Assembly (NCBI GenBank): GCA_024138025.1
Contig: JAMXBD010001448.1
Coordinates: forward strand, 304,334-368,333
Source of the DNA: Combretum micranthum
Taxonomy: Eukaryota; Streptophyta; Magnoliopsida; Myrtales; Combretaceae
Direction of reading: 5' to 3'
DNA: 64,000 bases
Part shown: piece by piece, positions 47,940 to 58,589 of the stretch
How positions within the stretch are numbered: the first letter of the stretch is position 1
Layout of the letters: each line of letters begins with the position of its first letter
Made by a program: the position numbers and the translations under genes
The notes under the pieces: model-generated
Told to the model about the DNA's origin: nothing
What the model saw: the letters and a program-made list of their open reading frames with translations, nothing else
Database searches by the model: none

Positions 47940-50900
47940 GGGGGTAAGATGAGGTGAGTCAATTTTCATTGTAAAGAAGAAAATACAAAGGAAAGAATAT
48001 AAAAGAAAGAAGTACATACGAAACCTATAAAATCAACATAAACATCAAAAGAAACAAAGGAATGCCCAGGTTGATAAAGTGCCCCACCATAACCAAAGTA
48101 CTTCCTTAAAAGCACAAGAAAATCAGAACAACAAACACTGATGGATCTCAAAAGAACTTCAGCCGAGGATGCTACTTTTCCAAGATGGGTAATGTTCCTT
48201 TCCTTCCAAATATAATAGTAAACAATAGCCATAGCTTGCCTTAAATTTGTTTCCCAAAACCTCTCTGACTGTATACACAAAACTGACAAAGAAGAATATA
48301 AAGTAAGTCTATGATTTGTCCAATTCAAAACCCCCTAATTCCTCTCCACGCTTTCTTAGAGTATGTGCACATGAGGAAGGTGTTTATGGTTCTCCTCTTT
48401 AAAGCATGAACAGCAGCAGTTGGAGTCTATGACGCCCCATGACAAGCTTATCCATCACATATAGCCTTGCTAAAGCATTAAGCTAGAGAATGAAGACATG
48501 TCTAGGTAAAGTGGATTTGTCCCACACAGTGCGGAACTATGCTACCTTAGGGCCAGCAACTCTCATCATCAGAGTAGGCCATTTTGGCAGAAAGTTCCTC
48601 AGAAGGATAATCAATCCCAACCAACATCTAAGAGATTATGGGATTTGGCCCCATATTTCCAAGAGACAAGCCGATGAGACTCCAAACATGTCCTTCTGGC
48701 CAATCCCAGCTGGTGCCATTTATGAGGAGCAAAGGCAGTCTCCTTAAGCTACCCAACTAGTAGAGGAACCTGCTAACCAAGCCAATTAATTAGGGGACCT
48801 TAGGATGCCAAGAATTGCACCAAAACAAAATGCCATGTACATCTCCAACCTCCCATTTTAACATCCAACGAGCAAGGTCCCTAGATCATATGATTTTCCT
48901 CCAAATCCAAGATGCACCATTCAAGATTTGGATGTGGAAAAATTACACCCTCCATGGATTTTTTATTTAACCCAGCTAGGCCACAAACAGTCTTCACAAT
49001 CCACACAAAGATGCTAAATGTGTTTAAGTTGGGAGATTTTGCTCCATAGCTCCAAGTCAAGAACACCAAGCCCACTCTCATTTTTTTGCTTGCAAACATC
49101 ACTCCAACATACTTTGGCTTTTACCCTATACATATCACTTTTGTTCCATAGGGACCAATAAACCTGTAGAGAAAATAAGATACTCTTAATTAATTGAAGA
49201 GACCTGCATAGGATAGAGATTTACTCGTCCAATGGTTGACTTTTATTTATTTATTTATATATTTTTTTCTTGTTTAATTGTCCAATGGTTGACTTTGGCT
49301 GCTACTTCGTTAAAAAATACCATACGCATGGATTTGGAGATCTTAGAAGATGAAAGAAGCACACCCATGTAGTGAATGGCTAGGGAACCCAAATTGAAAC
49401 CCAAAATGCTGTAAATCCTATGATGAGTGGCAACATCCATGTCACGAAGAAAGATATTGCTCTTTGATGGGTTGGCTTTGAGGCAAGAGCATAAAATTCA
49501 TCTAAAGATTCGTTAAACAAGCTATTAGGGCTGGTATCACCTTTTGCAAAGATAAGTAAGTCATCCACAAAGCATAAATGGGTGAGATTTTCCCTCGCAA
49601 TGTCAATGAAGATTGAAAGGTGAAATAGCTATTTAACCAAAATAAATAAATAAATAAATAATCTCCATGACAAGAACAAAAATGTAAGGTGAAATAGGGT
49701 CACCTTACCTAAAGCCCCTAGATGAGGCCGAGTATCCGTAAGTTCCTCATTTATGTTGATGGAAAACAGAGAAGTAAAAAAGCAAGCCATCACCCACATA
49801 ATTAAATAATCAGGAGAACCAAGGCAATCAAAAAGACAGCGAATGAAGCCCCTCTGAATATTATTATAGGCCCTCATAAGATCTACCTTGATCGTGCATG
49901 GCCCCTTTTGCCAACTATATGGTATCCTTTAAGTTCTTGTGCAACTAATCCTATTGTCAACAACCTTCTTTCTTTAATAAATGTCATACCCATCAAGGAT
50001 GGCATCAGGCTTTTCAACTGATCAACAATAATTTGAAAATACACATATAGCGTATTGTAACAAGCAACAGGCCAAAGTCCAACAAGGATATGTCGATATG
50101 GATTATCAACCTTAAACACATGTGAAAGGTAAGAGAATTCACTTTCCTTGGTAAATGTCCCTTTCCAAAAATATCTCTAATAGTCAAAGAAACATCCTAA
50201 GGCAAAAAATCCTGATTTATTAATGAATTCTTGATTTATCCCAAAAAAAGAAACAACCTTACCAATAAAATCCCATATGGTATGAAAAAAATCTGGAACC
50301 ATACCCATCGGGGCTAAAACTTTATCTTTCACTGGTCCATGTAGCATTTTTCACATCTTCATCTGATATTGGAGCAATCAACTCATCTATAGCAGCTGGC
50401 TCAATCTTCTTGTCACCATAGATTGGTTTCTAAAAAATTGGAAGGAGAAGAGGATGTATCCTCAAGGAGTTGTTCAAAGTAATTAACCATGTGGTCTTTG
50501 ACTTGCTCTAATTAGGTCATGAAACCACAATCCTCATTCAATAAGGAAAACAACCCATTTCTATAGTTTCTCCATTGAAGAGATTTGAAGAAAAAACTAG
50601 AGTTGCGGTCTCCAATAAAAGCAAAACCACCCGCATTTTTGGCCTTCAACTCCTCTGCTAAGGATAAAAACAAATAACAGCTAAAAGTCTTTGTACCTCA
50701 ATTTTTCAAGCTCCCAATCTGCATGAGGTGACGCCCTATTAGTTTCTTGAACCCAAAGCAATGCTTCTCTTGCTTGACTTTAACATTGCTTGTTTATAAC
50801 TATTATTAAACCACTTAAATAAACAAGATTACTATCGCTTCTCCTTAAAATGAAAAATTTATTGGTATCTTCTGATAAAATTATAATAGTTTAAGAGATA

Positions 50901-53900
50901 ATAGTAGGAAGAACATCAATTCATCCCATCCATTTGAGTACAAAAAAAAGCTTAATTTATAGGCAGAAAATCATAGAGAAGTAAAGGTCGTAGGTGACAC
51001 CTACCCCTATTTATTACATTACTTTTCTTTATTTAGATGCAGTGTAACTAAAAATATCTAGAAAAGCTCCTCAACAACCAACACACCCCCTCAAGCTCAA
51101 GAAGTGATGTTAATCATTCCTAGCTTGCAACAAATATCCATGAATATTTTCTTTGATGCAGATTTGGTCTGAATATCAGCATCTTGGTTATGAGTGGGGA
51201 CATATTGCAGCTTGAGTCCTCCCACTTCAATCTCTAACTTGATAAAGTTACGATCAAGTCAAACATGTTTCATACGTTCATGTTACTGGATTTTTAACGA
51301 TGCTCAAGGCTGATTTGCTATCACTAAAAATCACTGACCCTTTAACATTTATATTAAGATCCACTAACAATCTTTAGAGCCATATTACTTCACAGATTCC
51401 TTAAGATATAGCCCTATACTCAGCTTTAGCACTACTTGTAGTCACAACAAACTGTTTCTTACTTCACCATGTTACAAGGTTGTCCCATACCTTTGTACAA
51501 TATCCTGATGTTGATTTTCCATCAATGGAATCTCCTCCCCAATCTACATCAACAAATGCCTTGATTTTTCTAGCTTCATACTTTTTTAATGAACAAACCC
51601 TTACCTGCATTACCTGGAGTTCCCTTCAAGTATTTCAAGTTGCAGTTAATGCCATCTATATGATGTTTGGTGGATGCATGCATAGCTTGACTAACCAATC
51701 TTATAGAGTATGCTAGATCTAGTCGGGACAAGGATAAATATATAATACTTCCAACTAGTCTCTAAATTGCTCCATATCTACAGGAGTATCATCTCTAGAT
51801 GCATGATTTTTCCAATGGTGTACTCTGGGGTTTACATCCTAATTTACCAGTTTTTTTCAGCAAGTCTAGAATATACTTCCTTTAACTAATAAATATTCCT
51901 TCCTTACTTTAATCCACTTCCATTCCAAGAAATAATTTCAAATTCCCAAGCTCTTTGGTCTCAAATTCTTGTTTGATTTTCATTTTCAGTTGAGCATTTC
52001 CATTGTGATCATCACTTGTAATAATAATATCAACATATGCACAATTGATATAGATCTTAACCCATCTCCAGTCATCTTCACAAATAGAGCATCTTCAGCG
52101 TGACTCTGTGTATATCCCAATCGAATAAAAGTGTTTTTGAATTTTAAGAACCAAGCTCTAAGAGATTGTTTCAATCCATACAATCATTTATTCAATTTGC
52201 ACACCTCGTTTTAGCGAGTGCAAATCCAGATGGAATTTGCATATAGATTTCTTCTTCTAAATCCCCATATAGAAAGGCATTCTTTACATTTAATGGATAC
52301 AAGAGTCAATCTGATTGGCAGCAAGAAATAAGATTACTTGAATAGAATTTAACTTTGCCATAGGCTCCCATAGGTTTGGGTATAACCTTGAGCAACTAAA
52401 CGTGTCTTATACCTCTCTACACTTCCATCTAATTTATATTTTGTAGAAAAATCCCATTTGCTTCCACCAACTTTCTTCCCTTGAGGAAAATCTACAAGAA
52501 TACCTCTCTACTTCCATCTAATTTATATTTTATAGAAAAAACCCATTTGCTTCCAACAACCTTCTTCTCAAGAGGAAGATCTATGATATCCCACGTATTA
52601 TTTTTGTATAAAGCATGGAACTCATCAAATACAACTTCCTTCCATTAGGGTTTCTCTAAAGCTGCCTATATATTTTGAAGAATTTCTTCCTTATCAACTC
52701 AAGCAAGGCAAGCACTATAGTTAGAAGAGTCTTGAGTAACTCACATACCTTGATATAGGATATTTTGTACATACCCTTTTTCCTTTCCTCAAAGCAATCG
52801 GCAAGTCATCTTCTTCTTGGGTTTTATTCATGACTTTAGGTTTAGGTTGGGCCTATCTCTGAAGGAGATGCTTGATCATGCAAGGGAGGCTTAGGTCATC
52901 TTGAATACATTTTGGCAGGACAATCAATAGTGTTTATTTGCTTGGCAAGTGAAACTGACTTCGAAGAGTCAAAAGGTTCGGACTTATCATAGAAACATTC
53001 AAAACAGATAACAAAGGCTTCTAACTGAGTATTTGAGGATTCTGCCTGATATTAGAGGGTTCTAACTCATCCTAAAGGGTCCTGACTTGTCTTCAAAAGG
53101 TTTTGACCAAATAGCAGACGATTCTGTATAGAGTAAACAAATCAGGAATCAAATAAGACTCTAGCTCTTCTTTCTCCCTCTGGATGTGTTTTTGAGATAA
53201 GGTTGTTTTTCAAATAAGATTAATTGGGTGGATGAATAACATCTGTACCCTTTTTGTGTCGGATAATAGCCAATGAAGACACATTTAATTGCTCTAGGTT
53301 CAAGTAGTGTTTATTTTGTGTATTGTTTATCACAAAGGTTGTACAACTAAAAACTTTAGGCAGAAGAGTGTTTAGAAATCTAGCATGAGGGAAGGCTTCA
53401 ATTGGGCTCTTGAAGTTAAGAACTTTAGATGAAACATGACTGACAAGATGAGTAGCTGTTAAAACAGCTTCTCCCCATAAGCAATTTGAAATAGAATTGG
53501 CATACATTATAGATCTAACAATTTCAATGAAGTGTGTTTTTCCGCTTTGCTATTCCATTTTTTGTGGAGAGTAGACACACAGCTTTGATGAATAATTCCA
53601 TTCTCTTCAAGATAATGCTTAAAGACATTAGAAAAACATTCCTTCCTATTGTCAGTTCGAAGGATATGAATATTTTCATGAAAAATGTTAGAGATGAACC
53701 TATGAAACTGTTTGAATACATTATAGATGTCAGCATTTTCTTTAAGAAGACAAATCCAACAAACTCTTGAATGATCATCAATAAAGGTAACAAACCACCT
53801 ATACCCAGATGGAGTTAAAAAACAAGAGGGACCCCAAATATCACCATGAATGAGGTGAAATGGCTTGAATGGCTTGTAGCCATGAGCACCATATGAACTT

Positions 53901-56900
53901 TTAGATAATTTAGCCATAACACTATTCACAAATGAACTCATGAGGTCTTTTATTCTTAAAAAGATATGGATACAAGTGACTCAAATAACTAATGCTAGGA
54001 TGACCAAGGTTTTCATGCCATAACATCACATTGGACTAAGTAGAAACTGAAATTAAAGATTTGGTTTCAATTCTATCACCATTTCCAAGACTTATTTCCA
54101 AGTATGAGAGACCATTGCGACCCTCAGCACTTGCAATCATCCTTTCGAAGATTGGTCCTGCACACACATAAAGTTGGAGAAAAAATGACTTGATAGTTAA
54201 TGTCATCAATCAGCTTGCTCACAGACAACCAATTATATTGTAGTTGAGGAACAAAAATAACATTTGCAAGTGTTAGATTTGCTACCATCACTGTTCCTTT
54301 TCCTTTAGCCATTATAATTTCACCATTACCCACTAATACAGGTGGTAAAAGATTTGAACCACTCCAAGGAATTACACATATGATCAGTTGCACCACCATC
54401 AACTACCTAATCTGTGTACCTTAAATCATTAGAGGAGGCTAGGGAACTACCTGATTGAGTCATAGAAGCAGTAGATGTAATGTTGGTTTCGGAATTATCA
54501 GAACTCATGTGAACTTGATTGATGAGCTGTTGAATAACAGCCAATTGATCACCTATACGGGCTGCATTCGATGTCAGTTGCTAGATGACTGCAAATCTGC
54601 TACATGAGTTGCAGTTTCCAAGAATGAGTTCCCTTTTTGATGTAAGGTTTTCCATGTAGTTTCCAGCATGTCTCCTTGGTATGACTTGGTCTTCTACAAT
54701 AATCACAATATAATTTTTCTCTAATTGAGACTCCACGATTCATTTCTACAGCCAATGCAGGGTTAGAAGATATTAATCTACCGTATTTGTGAACAGCATA
54801 ACACATTTCCTACTTTCCTCTCTTTGAACTTCAGCAAATGCTTCTCTTAGGCTAGGAAGCAACTGTTTTCCAAGCACTCGACCTCGTGCTTCATCAAGCT
54901 CTATGTTTAATCCTTGAAGAAAATCAAAGATTCAGTCTCTCTCTAGCATCTTCCGATACTTACTGCCACCTTTTGTGCATCTCCAATCTATTTCATAGAA
55001 TAGATCCATCTCTTGCCACAACTCCATTAGGGTATTCAAATATTTTATAACATTCATATTAACCCAAGCTGTTGTTCTAAGTTCTAAACGTATTTCAAAA
55101 CACTAGGAAGTGTTCTCCAAATCTAAATATGTTTCTTGAACACTTTCCCAAATCTGCCTGATTGTTTCACAAATAGGTATGTTCTACCTATTCTTTGATC
55201 CATGGAGTTGATAAGCTATGCCATGATAAGAAAATTTTCTGCTTCCCATGAATAATATTCATTGGAATTGAAATCTAGTGCAATGGTAGCACCAATGAGA
55301 TATCCAATTTCACGGATTGAAAACACTCACTGAAATTGGCGCCATCTAATTAGTGTGGAGTTATGTACAGCATCATTTGCTAGCTAGAGCCAAGGTTGTT
55401 AAAGGCGAAAAGCACACTCAAGGCGCAATGCCCTAAAATCGACTGAGGCGAGAAGCGCAAAAAAAGCGCATGCCTGACTAAAATGAAGTGCAAATACTGA
55501 TAAATTCATTAAATATATTTAAATGCACTAAAATATAATTATTCACTAATAATGTTTACATTAATCTAACAAAAATTATTTAAGTAAGACAAATCACTAT
55601 TATAATATTATTAAAACATTAAGTAGTTTCTCTTCAATGCTGATTACTCTTTAGTAAGTCCTTTTGTGAGTATCTTATTTTAGTATTTAACAAATAAAAT
55701 AAAATAAAGGTTAAACAAAATGAAATTAAAAGAAAAAGGGAAAAAGGCATAACATATATGCCAAATAATTACTAATTACTCATTAATTTTTTTTAATTTT
55801 TTGTTTTACTGTTGAAAAAAAAAATAAAAGAAAATGACCTATACAGTTGATTGAAATTCTTGTTAAGGTTTACACTTTATAAACTTTCTGTGTATGTGTG
55901 TGTGTGTAATTTTTTGCCAACAAAAAGCTTTTGTATTTAATAATAATATTTGCCAACCTGCTCCTTTTAATTTGTCCATTAAAATTCTTTTTAATGAGAT
56001 CAAAAGGTTATAACCCCAAAGTTGTCCCTCTCCTCTCAGATGGATAGTGAAACTCTCTCTCTCACACACACAATACCTATCCCCCTTTCAGTTTTTGTTT
56101 AGCTCAGCTCAGTTCCGGCATCCTCTCTCTCTCTTGGTGGCTAAGGGCTTCTCTTGCCTTTCCTCTCTCCCTTTTCCTCCGTCTCCCTCTCTCTTTTTTG
56201 GGGCATGTGCGCCATTCACTAAGGCACTCGCCTTGGCACCTCATGCACCTTGTAACTAGTTGAAAAAGGCGTGCGCCTTGTCGAAAGCGCCTCACCTTGG
56301 CCTTTGCAAGCGCAAGCTTGCGCCTCACCTCGCCTGAGCGTCTAGATGCACAAAGCGAGTGCCTTTAACAACATTGGTTAGAACTGGGGGGAACAATATT
56401 AGAAAAATCGTTAGTGAACTCTTCTAGGACATATGTTCCATGTTTCGGTTTGGAATTTAGTGTTTTGTCTTGACATAATTGTGTGTCATTAGTCATGTTA
56501 AATTCTTAATGACCGACCTACTCTGCTACCATGGCAAAATCGTAATAGTTCAAGAGAAAATAGTGGAAAGAATATCAATTCATCTCATCTATTTAAGTAC
56601 AAGAAAGGCCTAATTTATAGGCAGGATATTATAGAGGAATAAAGGTGGTAAGTGACACCAACCCTTATTCATTACATTAAGTTACTTTATCTAGAAGCAG
56701 CTGTAACTAAAAACATCTAGAAAAACTCCTCAACCAGCATCTTCCAAAATATGTAAAGAAGAAAAAAGGATTATATATATTTAGTCCTAACTTAGATTAT
56801 ATTCATACAAACACCCAACCAGAAACATTCTCACGCAAAATCAGCTCCTAGCAACGTCAAGATCCCTCTTGTCATTCTTTATCGGTGCCATTTTCACTAT

Positions 56901-57709
56901 GTGGACACGTGCCAACATGGCTGTCAGTTATTTCACCTTTAAAGCTGGGGAATAGTAAAGATTGTATTAAACGATAAAATGATGATACTGGTTTCATCAC
57001 AGGGATATCTCAAACAAAACGCACGAAGAGTTGGAGGCATTCAACAAAATGTTATTTATATTTTGAGCAATTATTAGCCTTATCAATAATTTAATCTCAA
57101 ACTTCCATATGTTGGTGTAGTATGCTTATTCATATCATTAACTAATATAATACCTAAATCGTGTAGAATAAAGTTACAAAGACAACTGGTATCATCTGAT
57201 ATGTGAAAGCCATATATGATCAGTGAAGACCGAAAACAAAGGCTTTAACTACAATAAGAAACAATTCATAGAAGTGTGATGTGTTAAGAATGGAGGAAGA
57301 AAACTTCACCTTTATTAAATTCAGCATTATTATTGGATTGCCATATCTCCTTGCCAAGTCCTCAAAATGCAGCTTGGTTGCCTGATATGTGGGATCATAC
57401 CTCTGTACTGAAGCAAACAAGAATAAACAAAATAAACAATCTCATACAGCAGAACTTTTCAGTCACATGTAAATTGATTAAACTGTAGAGCATGAGAAAT
57501 TTAAAAGACCCATATCCTTACATATAATATCCGGTTTAGGACTAAATCTAGATGCTTCTTGTGACCAGAAAAGGGGAATTGAACCGCGCATTTGGACCAC
57601 AGAGCTCATTTTGCCCTTATATGAGCCAGCTTCTTCTTCAAGAACAATTTGCTCAGTTTCAACATCATTTGCAACCCTTCCCCGATCGTTCACACCCCTT
57701 TTCAAGTAA
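42341..57709 (-). CDS. SAC-domain phosphoinositide phosphatase, 3' eleven exons (partial gene)
   Basis: This plant SAC2-SAC5-type phosphatase dephosphorylates phosphoinositides (PI(3,5)P2 5-phosphatase activity is known for the family, which acts at the tonoplast). Exons by GT/AG borders and continuous frame: 57709-57522, 57407-57310, 46456-46323, 46189-46055, 45667-45289, 45183-45062, 44847-44740, 44503-44291, 43999-43790, 43287-43179, and 42547-42341 (to 42300 if the family frame is kept). Conserved blocks: [64 protein letters not shown], the catalytic CX5RT motif [10 protein letters not shown] (about 45465-45495), [16 protein letters not shown], and [20 protein letters not shown]. The C-terminal half (after about 44847) is the plant-specific extension. 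Roughly the first 240 residues lie beyond the window; I found no further exon to the right. The third exon follows a 10.85-kb intron. Confidence 0.93.
45289..45667 (-). CDS. Catalytic exon of the SAC phosphatase
   Basis: This is the longest exon (379 nt). It opens with [18 protein letters not shown], then a low-complexity Asn/Gly-rich linker, then [18 protein letters not shown] with the nucleophile cysteine of CX5R(T/S) and the arginine intact, and [13 protein letters not shown]. The borders are CTCACAG|GGATGCC and AACACT|GTAATG. All catalytic residues visible here are present. Confidence 0.93.
46540..46700 (+). mobile_element. Candidate tRNA-derived SINE
   Basis: The + strand reads TGGTAGCTATGTTGG (46566-46580, like a pol III A box) and GGTTTGAAACC (46620-46630, B box), spaced as in a tRNA, with GTGACTGGAGC between. 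It lies in the SAC intron, about 100 bases from the exon at 46456. The ends are not defined. Confidence 0.45.
46760..46900 (-). mobile_element. Second SINE-like B-box sequence
   Basis: The minus strand carries GTGGGTTCAGATCCCAC (46812-46828), a T-arm-like stem-loop with a B-box sequence. TGGCAATCCACTAG about 45 bases upstream could be a weak A box. Tentative. Confidence 0.3.
46900..47900. other. Intron DNA, nothing recognised
   Basis: SAC intron sequence with no coding continuity on either strand; possibly the 3' portion of an old repeat. Confidence 0.5.
47902..47937. repeat. TG microsatellite
   Basis: (TG)17-18 followed by a G6 run, at the 3' end of the LINE fragment. Confidence 0.95.
47945..50815 (-). 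mobile_element. 5'-truncated LINE (L1-type non-LTR retrotransposon)
   Basis: Minus strand, in order: a pre-RT region ([11 protein letters not shown], about 50700; GDRNSSFFF, about 50600); RT with [20 protein letters not shown] (about 50060) and [20 protein letters not shown] (about 49880); [20 protein letters not shown] (49568 on, the catalytic DD block, usually FADD); [15 protein letters not shown]; and a zf-RVT-like C-terminus with [12 protein letters not shown] (about 49090), [20 protein letters not shown] (about 48500) and CTYSKKAW. Numerous stops. The endonuclease part is absent, as expected for 5' truncation. It sits in the SAC intron in the same orientation as the gene. Confidence 0.85.
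50873..51083 (-). mobile_element. 3' LTR of copia-2
   Basis: 211 bp. The minus strand starts TGTTGGTTG, with the C-rich (+ strand) polypurine tract CACCCCCTCAAGC directly beside it. Confidence 0.9.
51090..52660 (-). pseudogene. Reverse transcriptase and RNase H of copia-2
   Basis: RT shows [12 protein letters not shown] (52183 on) and [15 protein letters not shown]. Upstream are the KYKLDGS blocks, which are duplicated. RNase H pieces include [18 protein letters not shown] (about 51530) and SAKAEYRA. The catalytic RT region is shifted out of frame and parts are missing. Confidence 0.8.
52412..52590. repeat. About 90-bp tandem duplication in copia-2 RT
   Basis: CCTCTCTAC...TTCCATCTAATTTATATTTT at 52412 recurs at 52503 with its following ATAGAAAA...CCCATTTGCTTCCA. 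Each copy encodes the same KYKLDGS segment. Confidence 0.85.
53220..53990 (-). pseudogene. Integrase of copia-2
   Basis: The core domain is visible on the minus strand: [13 protein letters not shown] and [20 protein letters not shown] (first acidic residues), [28 protein letters not shown], then after a break [20 protein letters not shown]. One stop or frameshift separates 53507 and 53220 parts; the usual R-T-D-N-G reads RTDNRK. Confidence 0.88.
54124..54402 (-). pseudogene. Protease region of copia-2
   Basis: [20 protein letters not shown] and [20 protein letters not shown] are typical of the sequence following a copia aspartic protease motif. The active-site portion just upstream is broken. 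Confidence 0.75.
54600..55389 (-). pseudogene. gag of copia-2, C-terminal part
   Basis: In changing frames: [20 protein letters not shown], then a region with [38 protein letters not shown], and the zinc knuckle [14 protein letters not shown] (CX2CX4HX4C, 54700-54690 area). The N-terminal part is at 56376-56498, separated by the inserted inverted-repeat element. Confidence 0.82.
55390..56377. mobile_element. 988-bp inverted-repeat element nested in copia-2 gag
   Basis: The ends CCAAGGTTGTTAAAGGC (55390-55406) and GCCTTTAACAACATTGG (56361-56377) are inverted copies with one mismatch. Just inside, both ends carry GGCG/GCGC-rich sequence (AAGGCGCAATG; GCGCCTCACCTCGCC). The middle is AT-rich with CT runs. 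No transposase frame. It resembles a non-autonomous DNA transposon; a target duplication is not obvious. Confidence 0.7.
56376..56498 (-). pseudogene. gag of copia-2, N-terminal part
   Basis: It opens with ATG at 56498 ([14 protein letters not shown]) shortly after the primer site and runs in frame to the insertion border at 56378. Confidence 0.65.
56520..56531 (-). other. Primer binding site of copia-2
   Basis: The minus strand reads TGGTAGCAGAGT directly after the LTR, two bases different from the initiator-Met complement. Confidence 0.8.
56532..56739 (-). mobile_element. 5' LTR of copia-2
   Basis: 208 bp, a direct repeat of 50873-51083. The minus strand begins TGCTGGTTGAGGAG and ends TTTTGCCA. 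Confidence 0.9.
56745..57309. other. SAC intron DNA, nothing recognised
   Basis: The part of the large intron between copia-2 and the exon at 57310-57407; no coding or repeat structure identified. Confidence 0.5.
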
Positions 57710-58589
57710 CTAAAGAGCACAAAAACCAAATAGACAGAATTAGAGACTCCCCACAAGAACATCTCTCTTCAACATGAACATAAATAGAAATGAACAACAG
57801 AGCAAGCCTCAAGGTATCTTAGTACAATCTTATATGCAAACAAAAGCATCACATTAATTGTTACAGACTCCATTAAACAGGTGCTATATATTCAAGGACA
57901 ACTAAGAAAAAAGCTAATGGATTGGATTTTATTGCATCAAAACAGGTTCTTCAGGATGGACAGATAGTAAAACTCTATGCTCTCTAATGATCATTTTAAG
58001 AAGAATCTCCTTATTTATACTTTCTCATAAAGACAACAGTTTTAATGCCCCATTTTCTCCATTTGACCTATCAAGCAATTAGAATTCAGTTACATTGATA
58101 TACTTCTCCTCTTTAAAGTACATTTTATATTATAATAATCCAAGCAAGCTACATGGATATTGTATTATACATGGTGGACAGTCAAACATACAATTCTCAC
58201 ATGTATATCATCTTTGCATTCAGCAAGCTGACTTTGTCAAATCCAATGAGAGAGATGTAGATAATTATTTTTTGTTAGTGGATTTAGCACTGTTTCAGTT
58301 AGTAATTAATGCTATAGTTCGGTAGAATTAATGCTGTAAAAAGTTGGGGTTCGTGCAGTAATATTGTTACAACCAACCATATCAGGATTATCCATAAATA
58401 GGTCTTTTAGGTACAAACTATGTATTACTTTTAAATAATTCTACAATATTTTTCTACATGATATCAGAACTTTATGCTTTTTATAGGATCAAAATTCTTA
58501 TCAGACCAATCTTCATCATTTTTCAAATTCTTGTTAAATGGACCTTGATTGTTGGATTTCTTCCTCCTTTTAATTTGGTTTTTACTGCT

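Larger units (their letters stand above)
50868..56744 (-). mobile_element. Copia-2: Ty1/copia retrotransposon (with TSD)
   Basis: Short direct LTRs at 50873-51083 and 56532-56739 are flanked by a perfect duplication TCTTC (50868-50872 and 56740-56744). The minus strand has PBS, gag, protease, integrase, RT and RNase H in copia order. Every domain has lesions. Gag is split by a 988-bp inverted-repeat element (55390-56377). It is inserted in the largest SAC intron, in the gene's orientation, next to the LINE. Confidence 0.93.
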
